Shown: positions 54,398 to 63,382 of the stretch, in pieces
How positions within the stretch are numbered: position 1 is the first letter of the stretch
How the letters are laid out: every line of letters begins with the position of its first letter
From: Gordonia westfalica
Lineage (GTDB): Bacteria; Actinomycetota; Actinomycetes; Mycobacteriales; Mycobacteriaceae
Reading direction: 5' to 3'
Assembly (NCBI RefSeq): GCF_900105725.1
Contig: NZ_FNLM01000034.1
Location: 3,472,001-3,536,000 of the forward strand
DNA: 64,000 nucleotides
Translations under genes and position numbers: made by a program
The notes under the pieces: generated by a model
Database searches by the model: none
The model's input: only the letters and a program-made list of their open reading frames with translations
Told to the model about the DNA's origin: nothing

Positions 54398-55392
54398 CGG
54401 ACCGCTCCGAGCATCCGGAGGACCTTGGTCACGTCGCCGATGATCTCCTGCCCGTCCGGGGTCGACGCGGAGACTATCTCGAGACCGGGCTTCCGAAGGA
54501 ACGGGAACAGGCTCTTCGACAGGAACTGTTGCAGCTGCGCCTGATTCGCGCCGATGGCGTCGATCCCCTGCCGGACCGTGCCGACGCTCCCGTCCACACC
54601 TCGCAGTAACGGCATCAGCCAGTAGCCTCCTTCGAATACGCTGCCGATACTCGGCAACACGATGCCGATGCCCGAGAACAGCTTGCCCAGCTGACTCCAG
54701 TAGTGCATGCCCTCGTCGGAGAGCATCTGCTCGGCCGCGGGCAGATGCGGTATGACGGCGAGCGCCGTGGCGTCGAGCCCGCGGATCATCCCGTCGATCA
54801 GGTCGGTGCCCGCCGAGAGACTGCTCAGGTCGATCGCCGAGATCTTCGCGACGCGCCTGGTCTGGCGGATGTCGGGCAGTGCGGTGTTCATCGTACGGAT
54901 CACATCCTGCATGTTCTGGATGCTGCCGCCGTTGACGAAGTTCGCGACCACGGCGAGGGTGTCCTCGAGCGGTGGCGGAGATGTCGTCTGCGACAACGGG
55001 ATCAGTCCACCCGGTTCGACGACCTCCGTACCTCCGCTGGTGGCGACGAGCGCGACGTAGGGATCACCGAGGACGGTGTTCTGGCGGATCGACGCGGTCA
55101 CGTCGACCGGGATGCGCACCCGGCCGGTGAGTTTGGCGTTCACGTCGACGTGATCGCCCCGCAGTTCCACTCCGGTCACCGAACCGACCTTCGTCCCGTT
55201 GAACGTGACGTCGGAGCCTTCCGGGAGATTCAGGGTGTCGTCGAACTGGACGGTGATCGTCTCGCCGTCGCCTGCCGAACGCACCGAGGAGGCCAGCTCG
55301 CCGGGATTGAGCGTGCAGCCCCCGAGAACAACGGCCACGAGTGCTGCGGCAGCAGCCGTGGCCACCCGGCCTCGTATCTGAGCGATCATCAT
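54394..55392 (-). CDS. mceE: Mce protein E, lipoprotein
   Basis: A 332-residue Mce subunit with a lipobox: VVLGGC, with Cys26 as the lipidated residue after the signal peptide. The Mce domain (VTFNGTKVGSVTGVELRGDH, then NTVLGDPYVALV) follows. The E position of mce operons is always the lipoprotein, which confirms gene order. The ATG overlaps the mceD stop (ATGA). A 35-codon upstream extension is not conserved. Confidence 0.92.
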   Translation of the reverse strand: MMIAQIRGRVATAAAAALVAVVLGGCTLNPGELASSVRSAGDGETITVQFDDTLNLPEGSDVTFNGTKVGSVTGVELRGDHVDVNAKLTGRVRIPVDVTASIRQNTVLGDPYVALVATSGGTEVVEPGGLIPLSQTTSPPPLEDTLAVVANFVNGGSIQNMQDVIRTMNTALPDIRQTRRVAKISAIDLSSLSAGTDLIDGMIRGLDATALAVIPHLPAAEQMLSDEGMHYWSQLGKLFSGIGIVLPSIGSVFEGGYWLMPLLRGVDGSVGTVRQGIDAIGANQAQLQQFLSKSLFPFLRKPGLEIVSASTPDGQEIIGDVTKVLRMLGAVR

Positions 55393-56483
55393 CGAACTCC
55401 AGCCACCAGTAGATCGAGCACTCCCACGCGGACCATCCGGGTGTCGCCACGCTCCGTGGTGCAGCTCCCCGACTTCACCGCGTTGACCCGGGCGCACCAG
55501 GCTTTTCCGTCGGCGGTGCGTACCCGCACCTCCGGCGGTCGCACACGGAGACCCGCGCCCCGCCCGCGTTCGGCGACCAGTGCCACGTTGGCCGCCACGC
55601 TGGGGATCGCGGACAGTGCCTTCTGGACGTCCCCCACACGTGTTGCCGCGATGTGAAGCGCGTCGGCCAGCACGTCGAGTGTCGGGTACAGGTACTCGCC
55701 GTAGCGCGGCTCGATGTCAGAGATCAGCAGGAGCACGGGCTGCATGCCGTAGATCATGTTCACGGTTCCAGGCCAGAGGACCCGCGCCGCAACGTCGGTC
55801 GCCTGCGGGAGCTTGGTGATGATCGACGAGATGTCACCCCACCGTGCGAGCGCGTCCTTCGTCAGGGGCGCGGTCATCGTGATGATGGAGCCGATGTCGG
55901 CGATGGTGCGTTCCGGACTCCGCGCCGCCGACGCCGCGGTGCGCATCAGGGTCTCGACGCGAGGCCCGGTACCGATCACCGAACTCGACATCTCGTCGAT
56001 CGATCCCGCCAGCGCCCGGGTGTCGCCCTCGGGGGCGAGCTGGTCGATCAGGTCGGCCGCCGAACCGGTGATCTGCGAGATGCTCTGCGGGGTGTGCGCC
56101 CGTTCGAGGGGAATGCACTCGGAGGCGCGGAGTCGCTGTCCCGTCCGGTAATTGCCGACGAGCTCGAGTGAGCGGTCGGCGAGGACCGACTTGGATCGGG
56201 TCACCGCCGCGACGTTCGCGGGGATCGGTCGGTCGTTGTCCACCGAGAAGGTCACGCGCACACCGATGTCCTGCGGTTCGATCGACTCGATGGTGCCGAT
56301 GGGATAACCCATCTGCGTCACCTTGTTGCCCGCGTACAGCCCGATCGAGTCGGGCAGCATCGCGCAGTAGCCACCCTCGGCGCGCGCCTGCGCGGTGCCC
56401 GCACCTGCGGTGGTCGTCGCCACGGCGGCGACCGTGGCCGCCATCGCCAGACACACCGCCGACCTCATTGCCATTCGCTTCAC
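55389..56483 (-). CDS. mceD: Mce protein D
   Basis: A 364-residue Mce subunit with an N-terminal export/anchor helix (SAVCLAMAATVAAVATTTAG) and an Mce domain (GLYAGNKVTQMGYPIGTIES). The C-terminal portion has two cysteines (WCARVNAVKSGSC) that could form a disulfide. The GTG start is preceded by AAGGAAG and lies two bases after the mceC stop. Confidence 0.9.
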   Translation of the reverse strand: MKRMAMRSAVCLAMAATVAAVATTTAGAGTAQARAEGGYCAMLPDSIGLYAGNKVTQMGYPIGTIESIEPQDIGVRVTFSVDNDRPIPANVAAVTRSKSVLADRSLELVGNYRTGQRLRASECIPLERAHTPQSISQITGSAADLIDQLAPEGDTRALAGSIDEMSSSVIGTGPRVETLMRTAASAARSPERTIADIGSIITMTAPLTKDALARWGDISSIITKLPQATDVAARVLWPGTVNMIYGMQPVLLLISDIEPRYGEYLYPTLDVLADALHIAATRVGDVQKALSAIPSVAANVALVAERGRGAGLRVRPPEVRVRTADGKAWCARVNAVKSGSCTTERGDTRMVRVGVLDLLVAGVR

Positions 56484-56484
56484 G

Positions 56485-57480
56485 TCAGCACTTCCTTCCG
56501 GCCACCGGCAGGCACATCGCGGTCGCGTCCAGGACGAAGGCGGAGTCCGCATCCGGTGCACCCTCGGGCGCCACCAGCGAGGCCAGCCGGCTCTGCAGCG
56601 GACCGAGGTTGTCGATCATCGCGTCCATCCCGTTGCGCAGCCGGTCCGCGGTGTTCCGCGCGCCGACCACCGCCGCGTAGATCTGGTCGGAGTGGTTGAG
56701 ATAGAAATTCGACACCGCCCCCAGCCGCTGGAGGACCCCACCGAGCTGCCGGTAGGCCTCCGAGAAACCTGCGCGGTAGGTGTAGAACTGCGACAGCGCG
56801 ACATTCACCTTGCGGATCAGCTCGAAGACGAACTCCCGACTGTTGGCAAACGTCGTCATGTAGTTGCTCGCCATCGCCAGGATCGCATCGACCTGTCGCC
56901 GTTGCTTGTCGACGATCGTGGAGATCGATCGCATCCCGTCGATCAGGTGCCGCAACGACTTCGAGTTCTCACCGAGACCGTCGGCCACCTGGGCGAGAGT
57001 GCTCTCGATCGGATCGCCGTCCACCTCGTCGGTGATGCGCGGCAGCTCCTGAAGCGTGTCGGCGATGGTGTAGGGCACGGTCACCCGGTCCGCCGGAATC
57101 GTGCGGCTCGTGTCGGTGACCCGACCCGAGGGGATCAGCGACACGAAGTAACCGCCGACCGCGGTGAGCAGTTGGACGCGGACGCTCGACCTGTCGCCCA
57201 CCACGACGTCGTCGGTGACATCGAGTTCCACCTCGACGTCGTCGGCGCGAAGTCTGACATCGGCGACCTTTCCCACCGAGATACCCGCCACGCGGACATC
57301 CTCGCCCCCGCTCAACGACGCGACATCGCGGGTCGTGAAGGTGATCGCCTGCCGCCCGGGGGGTGCCATGTAGAAGTAACTCACGCCGGCGATCAGCACG
57401 GCAGCCAGACCGACCGCCACCATCCCGGTCAGGAAATCGTTGGCGCGTATCCGTTCCCACGCACGCGTCAGGCCCGACAT
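56485..57480 (-). CDS. mceC: Mce protein C
   Basis: A 331-residue Mce subunit: membrane helix GMVAVGLAAVLIAGVSYFYM, Mce domain GGEDVRVAGISVGKVADVRL and helical region with FYTYRAGFSEAYRQLGGVLQ. The start overlaps the mceB end by 13 bases. It ends with a short cysteine-containing tail (MCLPVAGRKC). Confidence 0.91.
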   Translation of the reverse strand: MSGLTRAWERIRANDFLTGMVAVGLAAVLIAGVSYFYMAPPGRQAITFTTRDVASLSGGEDVRVAGISVGKVADVRLRADDVEVELDVTDDVVVGDRSSVRVQLLTAVGGYFVSLIPSGRVTDTSRTIPADRVTVPYTIADTLQELPRITDEVDGDPIESTLAQVADGLGENSKSLRHLIDGMRSISTIVDKQRRQVDAILAMASNYMTTFANSREFVFELIRKVNVALSQFYTYRAGFSEAYRQLGGVLQRLGAVSNFYLNHSDQIYAAVVGARNTADRLRNGMDAMIDNLGPLQSRLASLVAPEGAPDADSAFVLDATAMCLPVAGRKC

Positions 57481-58487
57481 ATGACCACTCCACTTCCGTT
57501 GATCAGAACCTTCGCCATGGCGGGGAGAGCGAGTTCTGCCTTGGAACACCGCTTCTCCGGCATCGGTGCGGTCACCGGGGACTGCAGACCCTCCAGCATC
57601 GTCGGGAGCATCTCCAGTGAGCGCCACAGATTGTCGACCGTCGGGAAGGCCTCGGTGAGAATCCGGTCGACATCGGTGTCGGGTTGGATTCCGACACCGG
57701 ACAGGATCGAGTTCAGCACACCCATGAACGACGGCCCGTACTCGCTGGCCTTCCGGAACTCGTCGAGCACGGTGAGAGTCGAATCGACCGGTCCCTCGAT
57801 GTCGCGGAGGAACTCCAGGATCTGGGGAGACTTTCCGCCCAGCGTGTCCGAGATCCGCGACATGTTCGCCACCAGGACGGAGATGACCTGCTGACGGTCG
57901 GTCGCGTAGCGACTGAGGGTGTCGACGCTCTTCAGCATCGGTGCCAAGCCGCCACCGTCACCTTGCAGAAGCGTGAGGGCATTCTGCGAGAAAGAGTTGA
58001 TCTCCTGGGGGCTGAGGGTCTGCAGCACCGGCTGCAATCCGTTGAACAATTCGGTGATGTCGAAGGACGGGATCGTCTGCTTCACCGGGAGGTGGGTCAC
58101 CGACTCCCCCTGGCCGTCCACACCGGTCACGTCGACGTACCGGACACCGGACAGGTTGGCGTACTTGACCGCTGCCTTCGTCTGGTCCGTGAGCTTGTGC
58201 GGCTCGAGCAACGTGAACGACACCTCGGCGTGAGCTGCGTCCTCCGACTGCCGCATCTCGATCGCGGTCACCTTGCCGACCTTCACCCCTCGAATACGAA
58301 CGTCGGCGTTCGGTCGCAGACCTGATGCATCGGTGAAGTCCGCGGTGTACTGGGCGGTGGTGCCGTCTACGGGGTTCTTGATCCCGTTGGTGATCGCCGC
58401 GAACAGGATCGCCGCCACCGCGGCCGCGGCGATGAGCTTCCACAGCGGGCGCATGATCCGAGCCGCACCGGCGAATCGGCCGTTCAT
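57468..58487 (-). CDS. mceB: Mce protein B
   Basis: A 339-residue Mce subunit: anchor LIAAAAVAAILFAAITNGIK, Mce domain GLRPNADVRIRGVKVGKVTA and YANLSGVRYVDVTGVDGQG. The ATG directly abuts the mceA stop (TAGATG). Met12 is an alternative start. Confidence 0.92.
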   Translation of the reverse strand: MNGRFAGAARIMRPLWKLIAAAAVAAILFAAITNGIKNPVDGTTAQYTADFTDASGLRPNADVRIRGVKVGKVTAIEMRQSEDAAHAEVSFTLLEPHKLTDQTKAAVKYANLSGVRYVDVTGVDGQGESVTHLPVKQTIPSFDITELFNGLQPVLQTLSPQEINSFSQNALTLLQGDGGGLAPMLKSVDTLSRYATDRQQVISVLVANMSRISDTLGGKSPQILEFLRDIEGPVDSTLTVLDEFRKASEYGPSFMGVLNSILSGVGIQPDTDVDRILTEAFPTVDNLWRSLEMLPTMLEGLQSPVTAPMPEKRCSKAELALPAMAKVLINGSGVVICRA

Positions 58488-59540
58488 CTAGCGTCCTCCA
58501 CGTTCTGTCAGCGAGGTCAGCGGCACAGCGAGCGCAGGCAGCCGCTCGAGCGCGAGATTGACCTTGAGAACTGTTGTGCCATCACCCTTCGTGGCGAAGG
58601 CGCCGTCGAGCCGCCGCACCAGGTCCCGCACGGTGACCGGAGTGATCACGCCCTGGCCGATGGCCGGCAGCACGGTGGCCGCCTCGGTGGCCATCTGAAC
58701 CGTCGAGGTCAGATCTGCCTGGTTCGACTTCAGGAGCCTGCCGACCATCGAGAAGAAGTTGTCCGAGATCGCCTTCAGCGTGGTGGTGAAGTTGTTCTGC
58801 ACCTCGTCGCCCGCGGCGCGCAACTCGCTGTTGTAGAAGTGGAACAGCGCCGAAATCGATCCGTCGACGAACGGCGGCAGCGAGTCCACGATGGCGTTGT
58901 ACTTCGTGATCAGTTCTGCCGGCATCTCGCGCTGCGTACGCTCGACGACGTCGGCGAGCACCACACCGGTGTGGATGAGCGGCTCGAAAGCCGAGGTGTA
59001 CACCAGGACTCGCTTGATGGCGTCCATCGTCTCCGGGACGAGCGAGCCGTTGGCCACGTCCGAGCCCTGCTCGATCATGGTGGCCATCGTGTAGTCGGCG
59101 CCGGGACTTCGGCTGAGGTGATCGCCGTCGCGCACCTCGCCGCTGGCGACATCACCGGTGTCGGCGATGTTCAGGCCGGTGATGCCGAAGTAGTTCTTGG
59201 GGCGGAAGTCGATGACGAAGTCACGTCCGAGCCCGGCGACCGAGCTGCGGTCGAGTTCGAGTGTCAGTGAGGTGACCCCGACCTGGTCGACGTCGAGCGA
59301 GGTCACCTTGCCGACCGGCGCCCCGAACATGACCACCTCGGTGCCCCCCTCGACGCCCGGCCCAACCGCCGGCGTGTCGATGGTGACGGTCACGATGTCG
59401 GGATCGTCGGGCGTCATCGCCGGGACGACGTAGAGCCCGAGCAGTGTGGCGACGATCGCCACCGCCACCACGACAGCACCCGAACGCCGTAACACCTTTT
59501 GCCGGTGTCGGTCCGATCCGATCAGAAATCCGGAGACCAT
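58488..59540 (-). CDS. mceA: Mce protein A
   Basis: A 350-residue Mce subunit: anchor AVVVAVAIVATLLGLYVVPA, Mce domain EVVMFGAPVGKVTSLDVDQV and FRPKNYFGITGLNIADTG, then the helical needle. First of the six mce genes, right after yrbEB. The type (mce1 to mce4) cannot be decided from sequence inspection. Confidence 0.92.
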   Translation of the reverse strand: MVSGFLIGSDRHRQKVLRRSGAVVVAVAIVATLLGLYVVPAMTPDDPDIVTVTIDTPAVGPGVEGGTEVVMFGAPVGKVTSLDVDQVGVTSLTLELDRSSVAGLGRDFVIDFRPKNYFGITGLNIADTGDVASGEVRDGDHLSRSPGADYTMATMIEQGSDVANGSLVPETMDAIKRVLVYTSAFEPLIHTGVVLADVVERTQREMPAELITKYNAIVDSLPPFVDGSISALFHFYNSELRAAGDEVQNNFTTTLKAISDNFFSMVGRLLKSNQADLTSTVQMATEAATVLPAIGQGVITPVTVRDLVRRLDGAFATKGDGTTVLKVNLALERLPALAVPLTSLTERGGR

Positions 59541-59544
59541 CAGT

Positions 59545-60411
59545 TCACCCCTTGAAGATCAGGTCCGGGTGAAGACCCCACAGCACGATGGTCATCACGA
59601 GGTTCAGCACGATGGTCATGACGAGGCTCGCGCGGATGGCCCGCCCGGACGCACGTCCGACCCCTTCTGGCCCTCCGGACGCGAAGAAGCCGTAGTAGCA
59701 GTGGATGATCGTGATCACCGCACAGAATGTCACCGCCTTGATCAGCGAATACATGACCTCGACCGGGTCGAGGAATTGGGAGAAGTAGTGATCGTAGGTG
59801 CCCGCCGGCGCGCCGTGCACGACCTTCACGAACACGCTCGCCGTCAGGAACCCGATGGCCAGCGAGAGCAGGTAACCCGGTATGACACAGAGCATTCCGC
59901 CGACCAGACGAGTGCCGACCACGAACGGGATGGAGCGGATGCCCAGGGTCTCGGTGGCGTCGATCTCCTCGGCGATGCGCATCGAGCCGATCTCGGCGGT
60001 CATGCGACAGCCGACCTGCGCGGCGAACCCGATGCCGGTCATGATCGGACCCATCTCACGAATGTTGAGGAAGGCGCCGATCACACCGGTCAGCGGTCCG
60101 AAACCGATGAGATTCAACGTGTTGTACGCCTCGATCGCCACCGCGACGCCGATGGCGACACCGAGGATCATCAGCAGCGAGATGACGCCGCCGTCGACGA
60201 TGATCGATCCGCGACCCCAGGCCATGCTGTTCATGGTCTTGAAGGTCTGCTTGCGGTAGTGCCGGATGGTGAACGGAATGTTCACGACCGTCTGCAGGGT
60301 GAACAGCGCCCACCGGCCGATCCCCTCCTGGACGGTGAAAACACTTGTGGCGAGCCATCGCCCGGTGCGCGACAGCGTCGGGGACACGGAGTACTTGGTC
60401 GGAGATGCCAT
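59545..60411 (-). CDS. yrbEB: Mce permease YrbEB (MlaE family)
   Basis: A 288-residue MlaE-family permease: GVIGAFLNIREMGPIMTGIG (coupling helix region), GCRMTAEIGSMRIAEEIDAT and LGIRSIPFVVGTRLVGGML are diagnostic. Five or so membrane helices. It pairs with YrbEA to form the inner-membrane core of the Mce transporter. It lies four bases after the yrbEA stop. Confidence 0.94.
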   Translation of the reverse strand: MASPTKYSVSPTLSRTGRWLATSVFTVQEGIGRWALFTLQTVVNIPFTIRHYRKQTFKTMNSMAWGRGSIIVDGGVISLLMILGVAIGVAVAIEAYNTLNLIGFGPLTGVIGAFLNIREMGPIMTGIGFAAQVGCRMTAEIGSMRIAEEIDATETLGIRSIPFVVGTRLVGGMLCVIPGYLLSLAIGFLTASVFVKVVHGAPAGTYDHYFSQFLDPVEVMYSLIKAVTFCAVITIIHCYYGFFASGGPEGVGRASGRAIRASLVMTIVLNLVMTIVLWGLHPDLIFKG

Positions 60412-60415
60412 GTCC

Positions 60416-61336
60416 TCAGCCCACCTGACTCGGGAAGAACATGGTCTGGAGCTGTGTCGTCATGAGGTTGGTGACGAACACCGCGACGAATCCGAGTACC
60501 ACCGAGGCGTTCACGCTGTCGGCAACGCCTCGCGGTCCGCCCTTGGCCTCGAGGCCGCGGAGGCTGGCGATGATGACCACCTCCATTCCGAACAGCATCG
60601 TCTTGAGAATCGCGAAGTAGAAGTCGGTCTGGGTGGCGAACGCTCCGAAGGACTGCCAGAAGCTGCCGGGGATGACTCCGTTGATCGAGACGGCGAGAAC
60701 GAATCCCGCCGCCACCGCCGACGCAACGATGATGACGCAGAGGATCGGTGAGATGAGGAGGATGGCCAGGAAGCGCGGCAGGACAAGGCGTTGCACGGGG
60801 TCGACACCCATCACCCGCATGGCGTCGATCTCCTCACGGATGGACCGGGCGCCCAGGTCGGCGGCGATCGCCGACGCCGCGGCACCTCCCATCAGGAGGC
60901 CGGCCGCGATCGGGGCGCCCTGCGAGATCACCCCGATACCGCTGGCCGCACCGGCGAGCGACTTGGCGCCGACCTGGTTGACCACGGCGCCGACCTGAAT
61001 CGAGATCTCCGTGCCGAACGGCAACGCGATGAGTACCGCGGGCAGCGCCGTCACTGTCAGCAGGAACCAAGCCTGCTCGAGAGTCTCGACCATCGGCAGA
61101 CGCATCCGGATGGTCTCGGTGACCGAGTAACGCACAACGTCCGCGGTCAAGGTGGCAGCGCGTCCCATGGTGGCGATCGACGCCTTCGGCACGGTCCGCA
61201 GGTACTCGACCGTACGAGCCCCTGCACGAGCGGCGACCGCCCCTACCCCTCCGCCCGAGGGCGGCGCGGGATGGGCGAACTCATCCTTGTAGGTGAGTAT
61301 CTCGGCCTCGGCAGCCGAGACTTGAAGATCGCGCAT
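60416..61336 (-). CDS. yrbEA: Mce permease YrbEA (MlaE family)
   Basis: A 306-residue MlaE-family permease: QVGAVVNQVGAKSLAGAASG, AAASAIAADLGARSIREEID and MRVMGVDPVQRLVLPRFLAI. First gene of the mce operon; GAGAGGAAGG precedes the ATG. The 300-bp upstream region contains a palindrome (61380-61398) that may regulate the operon. Confidence 0.94.
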   Translation of the reverse strand: MRDLQVSAAEAEILTYKDEFAHPAPPSGGGVGAVAARAGARTVEYLRTVPKASIATMGRAATLTADVVRYSVTETIRMRLPMVETLEQAWFLLTVTALPAVLIALPFGTEISIQVGAVVNQVGAKSLAGAASGIGVISQGAPIAAGLLMGGAAASAIAADLGARSIREEIDAMRVMGVDPVQRLVLPRFLAILLISPILCVIIVASAVAAGFVLAVSINGVIPGSFWQSFGAFATQTDFYFAILKTMLFGMEVVIIASLRGLEAKGGPRGVADSVNASVVLGFVAVFVTNLMTTQLQTMFFPSQVG

Positions 61337-61379
61337 ACCTTCCTCTCAGAAGATCTTCGGAGACATCAGCTCCGGTAAT

Positions 61380-61398
61380 TTAATCGATATTTGATTAA
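61380..61398. promoter_or_regulatory. Palindrome upstream of the mce operon
   Basis: TTAATC (61380-61385) and GATTAA (61393-61398) form a 6-bp inverted repeat with a 7-bp spacer in an AT-rich island, 44 bases before the yrbEA start. A regulator-binding site is likely. The rest of the 61399-61590 interval shows no gene and no further clear structure. It differs from the shared motif of the catabolic operons. Confidence 0.5.
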
Positions 61399-61590
61399 GT
61401 AGGCAGTTCACACCCGTGCGTGGATGTGCGTTGGATCACAAGGAACCTTAGCCATAAGTCCACCTATGGTCAACCCCGTATTGGGACATTTGACCAACAG
61501 GGCTTCGGCCGACCCGCCGATCGCGATCAAAACGGACAAATCCCCCGCTGAAGTGCAGTGATCAGTCACTCCACCAACACCAGATGGCGA

Positions 61591-61614
61591 GCGCCGGCGG
61601 TGGTTCGCCGGCGC
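61591..61614 (-). terminator. Terminator after the FAD oxidoreductase gene
   Basis: GCGCCGGCG (61591-61599) pairs perfectly with CGCCGGCGC (61606-61614), loop six bases, 23 bases after the stop codon on the minus strand. No U-tract. Confidence 0.65.
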
Positions 61615-61637
61615 CCGCCAGGTGACGTCGAGCCGAT

Positions 61638-63335
61638 CTAGCGGGCGGCAGAAACCGCCTTCTCGTACCGGGCTTCCAGGGTCTTCTCACGCACCAGACC
61701 CGAACGCAGGCGGTCACCCAGACCCGCGCCGTCCTCCTTGCGGAACTCCTTCAGCATCACCCGCGCCGCGTTCTGTCCCGGCATACCCGAGATCCCCGCG
61801 ACCGGATGCGTCCCGGCACCGGTGAGGTACAGCCCCGGGATGGGGGTGCTGTAACCGGCGAACTTGTCCGCCGGCTTCAGCGGCCCGAACCGGGAGATCA
61901 CCGGATCGACATGGTAGACACTGCCGTCGATCGCCCAGAACCGGTCCTCGATGTCGGGCAGCGCCAGAGGGCGTCGCGCAACCTCGAGGGACTCGATTCC
62001 GTTGTAGTAGTGCGAGGCGTCGCGGATCACGCGCTCGGTGATCTTGTCCCGAGCGACCTCCCAGCCCTCGCGCGGGTCCGACGGGGTCAGCCCGGTCCAG
62101 AACCAGAAGATGTCGCATCCGTCCGGGGCGAATCCCTTGTCGAACGACGTCGTCGCGTGTCCGAGTCCCGGGATGTGTTCGGGCACATCACCCCTGATGC
62201 AGGCCTTCGCCGCGTCGAGGCTCTCCTGGTAGGTGTTGAACGAGTTGCAGCCCAGACGGAGGTCGATTCCGTCGCCACGCCACTTCTCGTGCTTCTCCAT
62301 CGTGATCTTGCCGCTGAGCGCGATGTTCAGCTTGTAGTCGGCGATTCCGCGCCGGCGCGTGGGGATCTTGTCCGCCTTGTTCTGCAGGACCCGCGGCAAC
62401 GTGCCCTCCGGGAGCAGCCGCGTCAGGGTCGTCTTCGGGCTGCAGGCGGTCAGAACGCCACGGCGAGCGTGGATCTCCTCGCCTCCGACCAGACGCACAC
62501 CGGTCACCCGCCCGTTGTGCATGACGAGTTCGTCCACGGGCGCGCTCGTGCGTACACGACCCCCGTTGGACTTCAGGCTCTCGACCAGCGCAGCCGGGAG
62601 GGCACCCGTGCCGCCGTGGAACATCGACACCCCGTACTTGCTGAGGACACCCAGGTAGATCAACGACCAACCCGAGAGGTCGGCGTCGAAAGGCATGAAC
62701 GGCAATGCGATCAGCAGCGGCGCCTTGATCGCGTCACTGGTGAAGCTGTCCTCGATCGCCTCCGCCTGCGACGACGCCATCCAGCGTCCGACCGCCACGA
62801 GTTCCTTGCGGTTCTTGACCATCCCCTTGGTGGCCTGCAGAACCTTCTTGATGTCCGGCTTGACCGGGCTGGTCTGCATCAGCGGCAGGCCGATCTCCAC
62901 TGCGGCGTCGATGACCCGGTACAGATCCAGCAGCGCCTCGGCGTCCGACGGCGAGAAGTAGCGCAGTTCATCCGCGGTGCGACGCGGGTCCCGCCACATG
63001 GCCAGGGAGGTGCCGTCGTAGTTCAGCTGCACGTGGGCGGGGTCGATGACGGTCTGCTTGAGCCCGAACTTCCTCGACAGTCCCAGATCCTTGTCGATGG
63101 TGGTCGTCCGGAACAGCGAGGCCTGCATCGAGGCCTCGTTGATGGTGTACCCCGGCGCCTCCGGTTCGAACGGATTCGTCGAAGTCATTCCACCGACGGT
63201 CGGCGACGCCTCGACGACGAGGACATCGAGACCGGCCTGCGCCAGGTAGGCGGCCGACACGAGGCCGTTGTGACCGGCGCCGACCACGATGACGTCGGCG
63301 GTGTTCTTGGTTGTGTTCTTCGGTGCTGGGCTCAC
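61638..63335 (-). CDS. Phytoene-desaturase-like NAD(P)/FAD-dependent oxidoreductase
   Basis: A 565-residue flavoprotein: N-terminal ADVIVVGAGHNGLVSAAYLA and VVEASPTVGGMTSTN; C-terminal PGLYLTGAGTHPVAGISGMP with the FAD-closing motif. Length and motifs are those of the carotenoid-desaturase/PYROXD2 group, which also contains enzymes on steroids and other lipids. No carotenoid genes are near. GTG start with AGAAGAGAGAAGAG upstream. It follows an SDR gene by 47 bases on the same strand. Substrate unknown. Confidence 0.88.
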   Translation of the reverse strand: MSPAPKNTTKNTADVIVVGAGHNGLVSAAYLAQAGLDVLVVEASPTVGGMTSTNPFEPEAPGYTINEASMQASLFRTTTIDKDLGLSRKFGLKQTVIDPAHVQLNYDGTSLAMWRDPRRTADELRYFSPSDAEALLDLYRVIDAAVEIGLPLMQTSPVKPDIKKVLQATKGMVKNRKELVAVGRWMASSQAEAIEDSFTSDAIKAPLLIALPFMPFDADLSGWSLIYLGVLSKYGVSMFHGGTGALPAALVESLKSNGGRVRTSAPVDELVMHNGRVTGVRLVGGEEIHARRGVLTACSPKTTLTRLLPEGTLPRVLQNKADKIPTRRRGIADYKLNIALSGKITMEKHEKWRGDGIDLRLGCNSFNTYQESLDAAKACIRGDVPEHIPGLGHATTSFDKGFAPDGCDIFWFWTGLTPSDPREGWEVARDKITERVIRDASHYYNGIESLEVARRPLALPDIEDRFWAIDGSVYHVDPVISRFGPLKPADKFAGYSTPIPGLYLTGAGTHPVAGISGMPGQNAARVMLKEFRKEDGAGLGDRLRSGLVREKTLEARYEKAVSAAR

Positions 63336-63382
63336 TACTCTTCTCTCTTCTGATCTCTTCTGGTTCTGGTCGTTTCAGGGCG

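Noticed and set aside
61399..61590. Small gene or RNA upstream of the mce operon
   Set aside because: No frame with a ribosome-binding site and no convincing folded RNA; treated as promoter DNA.
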